Source: an uncultured Bacteroidota bacterium (lineage in GTDB: Bacteria > Bacteroidota > Bacteroidia > Flavobacteriales > Flavobacteriaceae). From it: a DNA stretch of 40,106 bases. The number at the start of each line of letters is the position of its first letter. The first letter of the stretch is position 1. The translations under genes and the position numbers were made by a program. Positions 9,184 to 17,660 of the stretch are shown in pieces. The stretch covers positions 1-40,106 of the forward strand of contig CAIOTL010000224.1 of the NCBI GenBank assembly GCA_903861155.1, in the 5' to 3' direction. The notes under the pieces are model-generated. The model did not search any database. It was not told where the DNA came from and saw nothing but the letters and a program-made list of their open reading frames with translations.

Positions 9184-9299
9184 CCCCAGAGGGGTAATAT
9201 GTTTCTAGAAAAACGTATTTTGATTTTTTGGTTCGACCCCGGCTGGGGTCGCATAACAAACCTCTATTTTTCCTAGAAATATTGGAACTCGCTGGGTTC
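9184..9299. repeat. Palindrome-rich intergenic element inside the RND operon
   Basis: Between tolC and the adaptor gene lies a cluster of short palindromes: CCCCAGAGGGG (9184-9194), GACCCCGGCTGGGGTC (9235-9250) and GAAC/GTTC arms around TCGCTGG (9285-9299). An outer imperfect inverted repeat pairs TTTCTAGAAAAACG (near 9202) with the complement of TTTTTCCTAGAAA (near 9267-9279). It looks like a REP-type intergenic element and could form a processing or attenuation structure between the channel gene and the adaptor gene. Confidence 0.6.
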
Positions 9300-9329
9300 A
9301 TTGTTTCCCTACCCGTCAGGTATAAATTA

Positions 9330-10643
9330 TTATTTCGTTAAAAATTGTAAATATTCTTGGGTGAAATTATATTCAAAAACTGCTTGCTGTAATTCTAATT
9401 CTTTTTGGAACATTTGTGTTTCGGCTTGCAATAAATCAGTTGTTTTTTCGAGTCCTTGAGTAAAACGATTGCTTCGAATTCTGTAGGCTTCTTGCGATTG
9501 TTCCAAGGCTAATTTTTCTAAATTCACTTTGTTCTCGGCATCTTTCAACTGGCGATTCGTTTTGTTCAATTCCAATTGGCTTTGTGCTTTATATTGTTGT
9601 GTTTCTACTTCTGATTTTTGGAATTCAGCTTTGGCTTTTTCCATTTTTCCAATCGATTTATAACCGTCAAAAACACTCCATGAAAGTTGCGCTCCTACTA
9701 AATACCCTTTGGCAGTTGTACCAAATAATTTATCATCATACATTTCGTAACTTCCAAAAGCGTTTAATCTTGGCAAGAAATTCATCTTGCTGGATTGCAA
9801 CATTTTCGCATAGGCTTCAGACGATTTTCCCATCGCTTGAATATCTTTTCGATTATCGGATAATTGGGTGTTAATACTTACGATGGCAATCGTATTATCC
9901 AATTCCTCCAAAGGTTTGTATACTTTATTCGTATTGTCTTCATTCAATAAAAAAGCCAAATAATCCGAAGCATTTTGCACATTACTTTTAGCATATTGCA
10001 ACTGATTTTTCACCTCGTTGACACGAACTTCAACGGAAAGCAAATCGGTTTTTTGAAGAATTCACTGTTTGAAATAATTTTCTACGAGTTTCAAATTGGC
10101 ATCAGCCGTAGTATTTGCTTTTTCTAAAACCGCAACTGCTTTATAAGCCAATTGCAATTGCATAAAGGATTTGTTGACTTCGAGTTCCAAATATTCCTTG
10201 GTACGTTCAGTTTGCAGTTGATACGCTTGCATTTTCGATTGGGCAGCTTGTCGTCCATAAAATCCATCGACATTGATTAAGGGTTGCAGAACCTCAATTT
10301 TAGTAGCAAAATTTTGAGTCTTTGCCGGATTATTCAATAATACCGGATTAAAATCCGAAGCTGTTAAAATTTCCTGATTCAATTTAGAACCAAAAGCCAT
10401 TAACGGATTTGTTGTCAAAATCGCGGTGTGCGAAGCCGTAATACTCGGCAAGAAAAGCGCATTCGATTGTCTGTAATCGGCTTGAGCTGATTTCACATCT
10501 TGGTTGGCAATCTTGATTTGCAGGTTTTTATCGGATGCTTTTTGCCAAATATCCTTTTTGGAAATGGTCAACGTGTCCTGACTATACCCTAAAGTAGAAA
10601 TGAAAATTGTCCCAAATAATAATAGTAAATTGATGTTCCTCAT
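9330..10643 (-). pseudogene. TolC-family outer-membrane channel, interrupted by TGA
   Basis: This is one TolC-type gene split into two frames of the same phase. The N-terminal part starts at ATG 10643 (MRNINLLLLFGTIFISTLGYSQ, a signal peptide). Its frame reads LVENYFKQ, meets TGA at 10064-10062, then continues ILQKTDLLSVEVRVNE to 9330. The expected residue at the stop is Gly (KQG-ILQK), so GGA to TGA by one base would explain it. Without the stop the protein would be about 437 residues, a normal TolC length, ending in the typical helical repeat FNYTQEYLQFL-like segment. It opens the RND operon. The 10670 start is excluded because it lies inside the promoter box at 10668-10675. Confidence 0.88.
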
Positions 10644-10667
10644 AATTGATTGTTCTGAATTATGGGG

Positions 10668-10711
10668 CAAATATAGAGTCGCGAAAAAGGATGCTCGGTA
10701 ACAAGTGTTAC
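10668..10711 (-). promoter_or_regulatory. RND-operon promoter with Crp/Fnr-type operator
   Basis: On the minus strand a perfect palindrome GTAAC-ACTT-GTTAC (10711-10698, extended TGTAACACTTGTTACC) is centred at 10704.5. Thirty-three bases downstream (centre 10671.5) is TATATTTG (10675-10668), a perfect TAnnTTTG element, and the ATG is at 10643. The arrangement is that of a class II-type activator site. The same layout recurs at 25535-25577 and 26368-26412. Confidence 0.75.
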
Positions 10712-10732
10712 ATACAATGGCACAAAATAAAA

Positions 10733-10756
10733 AAACATCCCAGAAAGGAGATGTTT
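10733..10756 (-). terminator. Rho-independent terminator of the LOG gene
   Basis: On the minus strand AAACATC pairs with GATGTTT around a short CTCC/GGG stem and a TTTCT loop, followed by a T-rich run. It lies downstream of the LOG-family gene and upstream of the RND promoter, insulating the two transcripts. Confidence 0.65.
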
Positions 10757-10833
10757 CTGATTTTATTTGCCAATTATGACAAAAGACGGTAAATAAAAAA
10801 ATCCGTTAATTCCGCTTTGCGAAGCATCAGTTC

Positions 10834-10860
10834 TGTCATCTCAAGCGAAGTCGAGAAATG
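10834..10860. repeat. Dispersed intergenic repeat (TCGAG-type)
   Basis: TGTCATCTCAAGCGAAG followed by TCGAGAAATG is very like the TGTCATTTCGAGCGnAGTCGAGAAAT repeat that recurs between genes of Flavobacterium and other Bacteroidota. It sits directly past the stop of the LOG gene. The assignment rests on recall. Confidence 0.45.
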
Positions 10861-10872
10861 CGTCCCATTTCC

Positions 10873-11625
10873 TCAACTTTTGCGTTCTCCAAACCACCAT
10901 TTGGCTTTGTATTGCTTCCTCTTCAAACCAAACTTTTCAATAGAATATTTCTTGATATGCGCCACCAAATCTTCAACGGAATCCGTCACGAAAAGCAATT
11001 CTAAATCTTCTTTACTAATCGTTTCATGCTTGATCATTGTTTCTATGTGTTCACATAAATCTTTATGATATTCGGTGTCAAAAATCACTATTGGGAAACT
11101 GCCTATTGTTTTTGTTTGAATTAATGTTAATGATTCGAACAATTCGTCCAGAGTACCCATCCCACCTGGCATCACAATAAAAGCATACGAATATTTCACA
11201 AGAATCACTTTCCTGACAAAAAAGTAAGGAATATAAATCCATTTATGAAGATACGGATTTGGTTTTTGCTCCACGGGAAGCACAATATTACAACCTACAG
11301 AATATCCCCCAGCTTCATAAGCACCTTTATTGGCAGCTTCCATAATTCCGGGACCGCCGCCTGTCATAACGGTGAAACCTAGTTTTGCCATTGCCGCACC
11401 AATTTTTTCGGCATCCTGGTAATGATCCATTTCCGGACCAAAACGCGCCGAACCAAAAACCGTAACACAAGGCCCGATAAAGTGCATTTTCCGGAAAGCT
11501 TTTATAAAGCTAAATAACACTTTAAAAACAAAAACCAATTCCCGAAACCGGGACAAAGGCCCTTGTACAAATCGAGATTCCTCTTTTAAAAGTCTGAAGT
11601 GTGGAGTCTTTTTCATAATCTCCAT
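10873..11625 (-). CDS. LOG-family (TIGR00730) Rossmann-fold nucleotidase
   Basis: About 250 residues from ATG 11625 (MEIMKKTPHF; ATG 11616 is also possible). The family cleaves the N-glycosidic bond of nucleoside 5'-monophosphates; plant LOG and several bacterial members release cytokinin bases. The family was formerly misnamed lysine decarboxylase. The substrate motif PGGMGTLDELFE is present, and upstream VTVFGSARFG and MTGGGPGIMEAANKGA form the nucleotide-binding loops. The gene stands alone on this strand with its own terminator. Its upstream region carries a permease-tail remnant and an IS element. A housekeeping role in nucleotide clean-up is likely. Confidence 0.88.
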   Translation of the reverse strand: MEIMKKTPHFRLLKEESRFVQGPLSRFRELVFVFKVLFSFIKAFRKMHFIGPCVTVFGSARFGPEMDHYQDAEKIGAAMAKLGFTVMTGGGPGIMEAANKGAYEAGGYSVGCNIVLPVEQKPNPYLHKWIYIPYFFVRKVILVKYSYAFIVMPGGMGTLDELFESLTLIQTKTIGSFPIVIFDTEYHKDLCEHIETMIKHETISKEDLELLFVTDSVEDLVAHIKKYSIEKFGLKRKQYKAKWWFGERKS

Positions 11626-11642
11626 AAAGATACAAAATAGTT

Positions 11643-11681
11643 TTTTTTGTAAGACCAAACTGCGATTTCATTTAATGCAAA
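11643..11681 (-). pseudogene. Orphan C-terminal remnant of an ABC-2 permease
   Basis: In the minus-strand frame upstream of the LOG gene the sequence reads FALNEIAVWSYKK. It is nearly the same as the last residues of the intact permease at 13484 (ALNGIAVWSYKKVN). The DNA of the two differs at several third positions, so it is a diverged paralogous tail, not a fresh duplication. The rest of that gene is gone; the IS element lies 160 bases away. Confidence 0.6.
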
Positions 11682-11871
11682 AGTTTCGTTCCTGTTCTTG
11701 AAATTAAAATTGTAGAATTAATTGTTGTGGAAATAAAAATGGTATATTTGGTTTTCAATAAAGGATGATGGCTGTCAGTAGTATATACCCTCCGCTCCCG
11801 AATCCTTTCGTGTGGTACTCGGGTCAAAGGCATCTGTCTTGTCCTAAAATAGCTATACACTAACAAAGTGT

Positions 11872-12426
11872 ATATGGAACACCAAGAACAAAGAATTTTA
11901 TGCTCCTCGCGAGAATAAACAAAGTCGTTATGACAAACGTCTGATTTTAAAAATTGTCAGAGAAGTTGAAGCTGGTTTGCCTCGTAAGGAAGCAAATCGA
12001 ATTTATGAACTAGGAAAAGCTTCATTAGATGGTTGGATGAAGCAATATGGTTCGCCTGAGTATAAAGAGAATATGAGGCGAAAAAACTATACTAATCTTC
12101 AAAAACTGACAGTTGTAACAGCTATAGAGCAAGGTAGAATGAGTATTAAAGAGGCGCAAACTGCCTATGGTGTTAAAACGGAAAAAATAATCCGGAACTG
12201 GCTGGCGCAATACAAAAAAGAAAAAGTCGAAATTTGTATTATAACAGAACCTGTAATGGCGAAAAAATCAAAACCAATCAGTGCTGCACAAGCTGAAGCT
12301 TTACAAAAGGCATTGGAAGAAGCAGAACTGAAGATCAAGGCGCTTAATACGCTTATTGATGTGGCCGAAGAACAGCTTAAAATTGACATCAGAAAAAAGT
12401 CTGGTGCCAAGCAGTTCTCAAAATGA
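11872..12426 (+). CDS. IS3-family transposase OrfA (DNA-binding subunit)
   Basis: The frame reads NTKNKEFYAPRENKQSRYDKRLILKIVREVEAGLPRKEANRIYELGKASLDGW and so on (shown in the sequence, not all needed), with two helix-turn-helix-like segments and a C-terminal leucine-rich coiled coil (EALQKALEEAELKIKALNT). It would bind the inverted repeats. The frame is open from 11848 but has no ATG of its own. An ATG at 11874 is one base out of phase and would be in frame if one G of ATGG were absent, so the start may have been broken by a 1-base insertion. A TTG at 11977 would drop conserved residues. The stop TGA overlaps orfB as ATGA after AAAA, permitting coupling or a -1 shift. Confidence 0.75.
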   Translation: MWNTKNKEFYAPRENKQSRYDKRLILKIVREVEAGLPRKEANRIYELGKASLDGWMKQYGSPEYKENMRRKNYTNLQKLTVVTAIEQGRMSIKEAQTAYGVKTEKIIRNWLAQYKKEKVEICIITEPVMAKKSKPISAAQAEALQKALEEAELKIKALNTLIDVAEEQLKIDIRKKSGAKQFSK

Positions 12427-13325
12427 AACACGATTATCCCAGGTCAGGGATAGGGGTGTTATGTAGACTGTTTGGCAAAACAAGGCACGCTTATTATGAT
12501 GCTTTATGGCGAAAGGAAAATAGTTTGGTCAGAGAAGATGTTGTTCTTCAGGAAGTTATTGCAATCCGGAATGATCTTCCTAGGGTTGGTACACGTAAAC
12601 TGCACTATCTTCTGCAAACCTCATTGGAATCACACCAGATAAAAATAGGCAGAGATTATCTTTTTGATTTGCTTTCGGAGCATAAGTTATTGGTGCGGCA
12701 ACGCAAAAGAAAAGCCATCACAACGGACTCAAGGCATTGGATGCGTAAATACAGTAATCTAATCAGAGATATGCCAGTGACCAGGCCTGAACAGGTTTGG
12801 GTAAGCGATATAACTTACATTAGACTAACAAATCAGTGGGGTTATTTAAGTTTAATCACCGATGCTTATTCCAGAAAGATTATAGGATATTGTTTTCGTA
12901 ATGATCTGATGGCCGAAGGATGTATTGAAGCATTGCAGATGGCTTTGAAAAACAGAATGTACCACGAACCAATCATTCATCATTCAGATAGAGGTTCACA
13001 GTATTGCTCACACCAATATGTAAATCTGTTAAATCAAAACACTATTGGGATTAGTATGACTGAAAATGGAGATCCTTATGAAAATGCATTGGCGGAACGT
13101 GTAAACGGAATCATTAAAACAGAATTTAATCTTCATAGTAGTCAATTAGGTTTTGAACAAACCTATAACCAGATAAAGAGAAGTATTAAAGTCTATAATG
13201 AAATAAGGCCGCATTCTAGTTGTCATTACCTAACCCAAAATCAAGCTCATCTACAATCAGAGAACTTGAAGAAAAGATGGAAGAATTATAATAAAAACTT
13301 TAACTGTGAAAAAGCAGGTGCATAG
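12423..13325 (+). CDS. IS3-family transposase OrfB (DDE integrase)
   Basis: A 300-residue catalytic subunit. An N-terminal HTH_21-like region (about 40-95) is followed by the retroviral-type integrase core. The acidic triad is complete: Asp129 in VSDITYI, Asp189 in HHSDRGSQY and Glu225 in NALAERVNG. The last two have the standard 35-residue spacing. The C-terminal NEIRPHSSCHYLTQNQAH segment is also typical. It starts with ATG overlapping the orfA stop. The gene looks intact, so if orfA is functional the element could still move. Confidence 0.93.
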   Translation: MKHDYPRSGIGVLCRLFGKTRHAYYDALWRKENSLVREDVVLQEVIAIRNDLPRVGTRKLHYLLQTSLESHQIKIGRDYLFDLLSEHKLLVRQRKRKAITTDSRHWMRKYSNLIRDMPVTRPEQVWVSDITYIRLTNQWGYLSLITDAYSRKIIGYCFRNDLMAEGCIEALQMALKNRMYHEPIIHHSDRGSQYCSHQYVNLLNQNTIGISMTENGDPYENALAERVNGIIKTEFNLHSSQLGFEQTYNQIKRSIKVYNEIRPHSSCHYLTQNQAHLQSENLKKRWKNYNKNFNCEKAGA

Positions 13326-13483
13326 TAAGTTTAGGATTAATAATTATATTTGTATAGCTAAAGTAGGATTTATTTAATAACCTGTATAGTGATTTTAGGA
13401 CGATTCAAGTACCCACTCAAAGCCATACATAAGCCATACATAAGCCAAGGTTGTGGTACCCTAAAGTAGACTGATAAATAGTG

Positions 13484-14608
13484 TCAATTCACTTTCTTAT
13501 AACTCCAAACCGCGATTCCATTCAGTGCAATAGCATAAAAAAGAATCATAAAAAACGGTTTTGAAATATCCGAGAACGTGGCGCCTTTCAGCATTACCAT
13601 CCTGATAATCTCCACAAAATAGCGAATAGGATTGAGCAACGTAATATTTTGCGCCCAAACTGGCATGCTTTCAATTGGGGTGAATAATCCGCTCATTAAG
13701 ATGAAAATCACAGAGAAAAACCAAGCAATAAACATGGCTTGTTGCTGCGTATCAGAAAGATTGGAAATGATTAATCCAATACCCAAAATAACTAACAAAT
13801 AAACCGAAGTAAAGAAATAAATCAATCCAATGTTTCCTAAAATGGGAACATTAAAAACAACTTTGGCAATGGTCAAACCAACGGTCAAAATCATCAATCC
13901 CAAAACCCAAAAAGGAAATAATTTACCAATTACAAATTGGTATTTTTTGATGGGAGTTACATTGATTTGTTCTAATATTCCAATTTCTTTTTCGCGAACA
14001 ATGTTCATTGACGATAAAAATAGCGTAAGCATGGTAACTAATAATACCAAAATTCCAGGAACCATAAAGGTTTTATAGTTCAACGTGTTGTTGTACCAAA
14101 ACGAAGGAATCGTAACGATATTAACCGGTTGTACATAATTCGCCTCATTGTATTGAAAAAGTTGAGTTTGGATTTTTTGGTTGAAACCCGTTATGATTTG
14201 CGAAATATAAACATTCTCCACACCTGCTGCAGCTCCATCAATGGCATTAATACTAACCGACAAATTAGTGCCATTTTCCTTGATTAAATCGCGTTCGAAA
14301 TGATTGGGAATTTCGAGAATGACATCGACTTTTCCAGTTTCCATTTGAAAATCAGCTTCTTTTTTAGATGGAAAACTTTCGATAATATTGAAATAACTGG
14401 AAGCCTGAAATTTGGAAATCAATTCTCTTGAAGCCGCAGAATGGTCGTTATCGATATACGAAAACTTGATATTCTTGATTTCAAAACTAGCTGCATTCGA
14501 TAAAATAAGCAATTGTACCAGAGGTAAAACAAATATAATGGGAAGCATTCCTTTATTTCTAAAGATTTGTCGGAATTCCTTTTGTATTATGAATAGTATT
14601 GTTTTCAT
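13484..14608 (-). CDS. ABC-2 type exporter permease (YbhR-like)
   Basis: A 374-residue permease with one N-terminal helix (about 20-38), a large extracytoplasmic domain and a block of five or six helices (about 175-370). The loop REKEIGILEQINVTPIKKYQFVIGK is the signature that couples ABC-2 permeases to their ATPase. It is the last gene of the TetR-TolC-HlyD-ABC operon, and its partner permease lies directly upstream. The pair would form the transmembrane heterodimer, as YbhS and YbhR do in E. coli. The gene ends about 80 bases from the right end of the IS element. Confidence 0.9.
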   Translation of the reverse strand: MKTILFIIQKEFRQIFRNKGMLPIIFVLPLVQLLILSNAASFEIKNIKFSYIDNDHSAASRELISKFQASSYFNIIESFPSKKEADFQMETGKVDVILEIPNHFERDLIKENGTNLSVSINAIDGAAAGVENVYISQIITGFNQKIQTQLFQYNEANYVQPVNIVTIPSFWYNNTLNYKTFMVPGILVLLVTMLTLFLSSMNIVREKEIGILEQINVTPIKKYQFVIGKLFPFWVLGLMILTVGLTIAKVVFNVPILGNIGLIYFFTSVYLLVILGIGLIISNLSDTQQQAMFIAWFFSVIFILMSGLFTPIESMPVWAQNITLLNPIRYFVEIIRMVMLKGATFSDISKPFFMILFYAIALNGIAVWSYKKVN

Positions 14609-14620
14609 ATAGGGGCCACG

Positions 14621-14644
14621 GATGACGCGGATTTTAACTGATTA
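14621..14644. repeat. Intergenic repeat copy 1
   Basis: GATGACGCGGATTTTAACTG followed by ATTA aligns with 16632-16655 (GATTACGCAGATTATCACTG followed by ATTA) at 19 of 24 positions. Both copies fill gaps between genes of the same operon. They resemble short ACGCAGATT-type repeats of Bacteroidota intergenic DNA. Confidence 0.5.
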
Positions 14645-14685
14645 ACATATTTTATTTATTTTCACTTCTCACTATTCACTTCTCA

Positions 14686-15792
14686 CTATTCCAATCTTAT
14701 TTTATATTTCTTAACGCTCACTGCAATAAAGAAAACGGTCATTCCAATAAGAATTAACGTTTCTTTCCAAATAACATTTAGTGTTGCCCCTTTGAGTAAG
14801 ATGGCTTTTATAATGATGATAAACCACTTGGCAGGTATGATATTACTGATAATTTGCAATGGCAATGGCATACTTGTAACTGGGAAAATAAAACCCGAAA
14901 GTATGATTACAGGTAACATTAATCCCATCAAGGACATCATCATTGCGGTTTGTTGGGATTGTGCCACTGTTGAAATTAATATGCCTAAAGAAAGTGCTGT
15001 GGTGATAAATAAAATACTTTCGAAAGCCAACAAAAACAAGTTTCCTTCGACAGGCATTTTGAATACAAAAAATCCTAAAACTAGGATAATTGTAGCGTTA
15101 ATTATCGACAAGAAAATGTATGGAAAAACTTTACCAATAATAACCTGAAAAGGTTTTAACGGCGAAACCAATAACACTTCCATGGTACCCAATTCCTTTT
15201 CACGAGTAATCGAAATAGAAGTCATCATTGCTGAAACCAACATTAAAATAATCGTCATAACTCCAGGAACAAAAGTGAAAACACTTTTTAATTCGGGGTT
15301 GTAATACAATCGAGTTTGAGTTTGTATTTGGTGACTTGGCAGGTTGTTTTTATTGATTTCTTGGGTGTAATTCTGCAAAATAGCATTCACATAATTCGTG
15401 ATGGTATTAGCAACATTCGGATCTGTTGCATCCGTAATCACTTGAACTTTGGCTTGTTTGAGTGTTTGCAGATTTTTGATGAAATCTTTTTCGAATACTA
15501 AAACTGCTTTTACTTTTCCTTTCTTGAAAACACTTTCGATTTGGTTTTCATTGGTGATTTCCTGATTGATATTAAAATAGCTAGAAGCACTTATTTTATT
15601 GATTATTTTTTGGGTTTCAGTATCTTTTGATTTATCCAAAATAGCAATATTAACATTGTTGATTTCGTTGGTAATGGCGAAACCAAACAACATAATTTGG
15701 GCAATTGGCATCCCAAAAAGGATGAACATAGTTCGTATATCACGAAATATGTGATAGAATTCTTTTGTTACAAAACCGATGAATCTTTTCAT
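14686..15792 (-). CDS. ABC-2 type exporter permease (YbhS-like)
   Basis: A 368-residue paralogue of the permease downstream, with the same order: N-terminal helix (about 20-40), periplasmic domain (about 45-170) and a helical block (about 175-365). The coupling loop here reads TREKELGTMEVLLVSPLKPFQVIIGK. It pairs with the following permease. The ATPase gene precedes it by about 75 bases. Substrates of the E. coli counterpart include cephalosporin-like drugs and Na+/Li+ according to published work; the substrate here is unknown. Confidence 0.9.
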   Translation of the reverse strand: MKRFIGFVTKEFYHIFRDIRTMFILFGMPIAQIMLFGFAITNEINNVNIAILDKSKDTETQKIINKISASSYFNINQEITNENQIESVFKKGKVKAVLVFEKDFIKNLQTLKQAKVQVITDATDPNVANTITNYVNAILQNYTQEINKNNLPSHQIQTQTRLYYNPELKSVFTFVPGVMTIILMLVSAMMTSISITREKELGTMEVLLVSPLKPFQVIIGKVFPYIFLSIINATIILVLGFFVFKMPVEGNLFLLAFESILFITTALSLGILISTVAQSQQTAMMMSLMGLMLPVIILSGFIFPVTSMPLPLQIISNIIPAKWFIIIIKAILLKGATLNVIWKETLILIGMTVFFIAVSVKKYKIRLE

Positions 15793-15867
15793 TTTTTAAT
15801 AAGGCATTAGTCATTAGCCATTAACCATTCGTTGAGAAACTCTTGGCTTATGCCTATTGACTTATTA

Positions 15868-16602
15868 CTATTCTACATTTCGAGCTAATTTCAAAAAAAC
15901 ATCATTCATTGTGGCCACGTTGTACTTACTTTTCAGATTTTTGGGTGTGTCGAGCGCTTCAATAACTCCTTCGACCATAATGGAAACTCGATCGCAATAT
16001 TCAGCTTCATCCATGTAATGCGTTGTTACAAAAATCGTCGTTCCTTTATTGGCTTCGGCATAAATCATTTCCCAAAATTGTCTTCTAGTTATTGGATCTA
16101 CTCCGCCTGTTGGTTCATCAAGAAAAACGATTTTTGGTTCATGCAATAAAGCAACCGAAAAAGATAATTTCTGTTTCCATCCCAAAGGTAATGAACCGAC
16201 TAATTTATCAATTGAATCTTCAAGTTCTAATTCTTTGACGAATTTCTCCGTTTTTTCTTTGATTTGGATTCTGGATAAACCGTAAATTCCACCAAAAAAA
16301 GTGATGTTTTCCTTAATAGTCAAATCGTCATACATCGAGAATTTTTGACTCATGTATCCAATGCTTCTTTTGACCATTTCGGTATTGGTTTTCACGTCAA
16401 ATCCTGCAACAAGTACTTCGCCAGAAGTGGGTTTTGAAATCCCGATAAGCATTTTCATAGCTGTAGTTTTTCCGGCTCCATTAGCACCCAGAAATCCAAA
16501 TATTTCTCCTTTATACACATCGAAAGAAATACTTTTGACCGCTGTAAAGTTGTCAAATTGTTTGGTTAAATTTTCTACTTGTATAATTTTTTCTTTGTTC
16601 AT
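15868..16602 (-). CDS. ABC exporter ATPase, second YbhF half
   Basis: A 244-residue ATPase with Walker A GANGAGKTT (39-47), Walker B IVFLDEPTGGVDP and the switch His in TTHYMDEAE. The signature segment is LPLGWKQKL rather than LSGGQ-like, which is the form seen in the second nucleotide-binding domain of fused YbhF proteins. The ATPase immediately upstream has the normal LSGGMKQKL form. Together they correspond to the two halves of E. coli YbhF, here encoded as separate genes that would form an asymmetric heterodimer. Confidence 0.9.
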   Translation of the reverse strand: MNKEKIIQVENLTKQFDNFTAVKSISFDVYKGEIFGFLGANGAGKTTAMKMLIGISKPTSGEVLVAGFDVKTNTEMVKRSIGYMSQKFSMYDDLTIKENITFFGGIYGLSRIQIKEKTEKFVKELELEDSIDKLVGSLPLGWKQKLSFSVALLHEPKIVFLDEPTGGVDPITRRQFWEMIYAEANKGTTIFVTTHYMDEAEYCDRVSIMVEGVIEALDTPKNLKSKYNVATMNDVFLKLARNVE

Positions 16603-16631
16603 ATTGTATGATACTATTTCTTTTAGCCAAT

Positions 16632-16655
16632 GATTACGCAGATTATCACTGATTA
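16632..16655. repeat. Intergenic repeat copy 2
   Basis: GATTACGCAGATTATCACTG followed by ATTA; partner of the copy at 14621-14644. It lies in the 73-base gap between the two ATPase genes. Confidence 0.5.
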
Positions 16656-16675
16656 TTATTAAAATTCATAATTGA

Positions 16676-17572
16676 TTACAAGTCCATAAAAACATCTTCT
16701 ATTGTTGGATTCGAAACACGAATTTCTATTTCCTCATGCTTCTGTTTTTTAAGAAAATTTTGCAAATCCGTTGGATTAAAAGTTGCGTTTTTATCAATAT
16801 AATGAATGTAATCTCCAAAAGCATATACACTGTATTGACTTGGATAACTTTTCAAATCCAGAATCAATTGGTGCATATTTTGAGCTTTTACATCATAAAT
16901 AATTTTGTCATATTTCTTGTTAATGTTTTCTGGCGAATCTATTTTCAAAATACTCCCTTTTTGTATTAAAGCAATTCGGTCACAAAGTGCTGCTTCGTCC
17001 ATATAAGGCGTAGAAACTAAAATCGTAATACCTTTTTGTTGCAATCGCTTGAGCATTTGCCAAAATTCCTTTCGAGAAACGGGATCAACTCCGGTTGTGG
17101 GTTCATCGAGAAACAAAACTTTGGGTTTATGAATCAGGGCGCAGCACAAAGCCAATTTTTGTTTCATTCCTCCCGAAAGTGCTCCTGCCCTTCTGGTTTT
17201 GAAAGGCTCAATTTGAATGTAAATATCTTTGATTAATTCATAGTTTTCTTCAATTGTAGTTCCGAAAATCGTTGCGAAAAACTTCAAATTCTCTTCCACA
17301 GATAAATCTTGATACAAAGAAAATTTTCCAGGCATATAACCCACGGAATTCCTAATGAATTTATACTCTTTCACCACATCGAAACCGGCTACAGTTGCTG
17401 AACCTTCATTGGCTAATAAAAGTGTAGTTAATATTCTAAAAATAGTGGTCTTCCCTGCGCCATCAGGTCCAATTAATCCAAATAATTCCCCTTCTTTTAC
17501 ATCAAAAGAAATCGCATCAATGGCTTTGATTTTGTTGTAGGATTTGGAAATATTTTGGACTTGTATGCTCAT
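16676..17572 (-). CDS. ABC exporter ATPase, first YbhF half
   Basis: About 298 residues from ATG 17572 (MSIQVQNISKSYNKI); an earlier start at 17605 adds 11 residues with no domain meaning. It has Walker A GPDGAGKTT, signature LSGGMKQKL, Walker B VLFLDEPTTGVDP and a C-terminal extension of about 75 residues (to FMDL) typical of exporters of this class. Note GPDGAGKTT in place of GxNGAGKT, also seen in YbhF N-terminal domains. It comes directly after the HlyD adaptor gene in the operon. Confidence 0.9.
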   Translation of the reverse strand: MSIQVQNISKSYNKIKAIDAISFDVKEGELFGLIGPDGAGKTTIFRILTTLLLANEGSATVAGFDVVKEYKFIRNSVGYMPGKFSLYQDLSVEENLKFFATIFGTTIEENYELIKDIYIQIEPFKTRRAGALSGGMKQKLALCCALIHKPKVLFLDEPTTGVDPVSRKEFWQMLKRLQQKGITILVSTPYMDEAALCDRIALIQKGSILKIDSPENINKKYDKIIYDVKAQNMHQLILDLKSYPSQYSVYAFGDYIHYIDKNATFNPTDLQNFLKKQKHEEIEIRVSNPTIEDVFMDL

Positions 17573-17660
17573 TTTTAAAGTAATTAATGATAAGTAAAAA
17601 GTCAATAGTTTTAACTCGTTTTTACTCTTGACTATTGGCCATTTGGCTATTGTCTTATGC

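Larger units (their letters stand above)
11841..13401 (+). mobile_element. IS3-family insertion sequence
   Basis: A 1561-bp element bounded by imperfect terminal inverted repeats: GTCCTAAAATAGCTATACA (11841-11859), and TGTATAGTGATTTTAGGAC (13383-13401), matching at 17 of 19 positions in opposite orientation. It carries two overlapping transposase frames, orfA and orfB. No convincing target duplication flanks the ends (CTT before, GAT after). This suggests that a flank was rearranged or that the true ends differ by a base or two. The stretch 11682-11840 beside it holds no recognisable gene. Confidence 0.85.

Noticed and set aside
11672..11866. 64-residue minus-strand frame at the left edge of the IS
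   Set aside because: It crosses the IS terminal repeat, has low-complexity composition and no recognisable domain.
13421..13446. Tandem CCATACATAAG duplication right of the IS
   Set aside because: Only two copies of an 11-bp unit, outside any gene; too short to interpret as a target-site duplication or element.
14661..14692. Direct repeat CACTTCTCACTATT in the gap between the two permease genes
   Set aside because: Two adjacent copies in a 77-base gap; probably simple slippage, with no link to expression visible.
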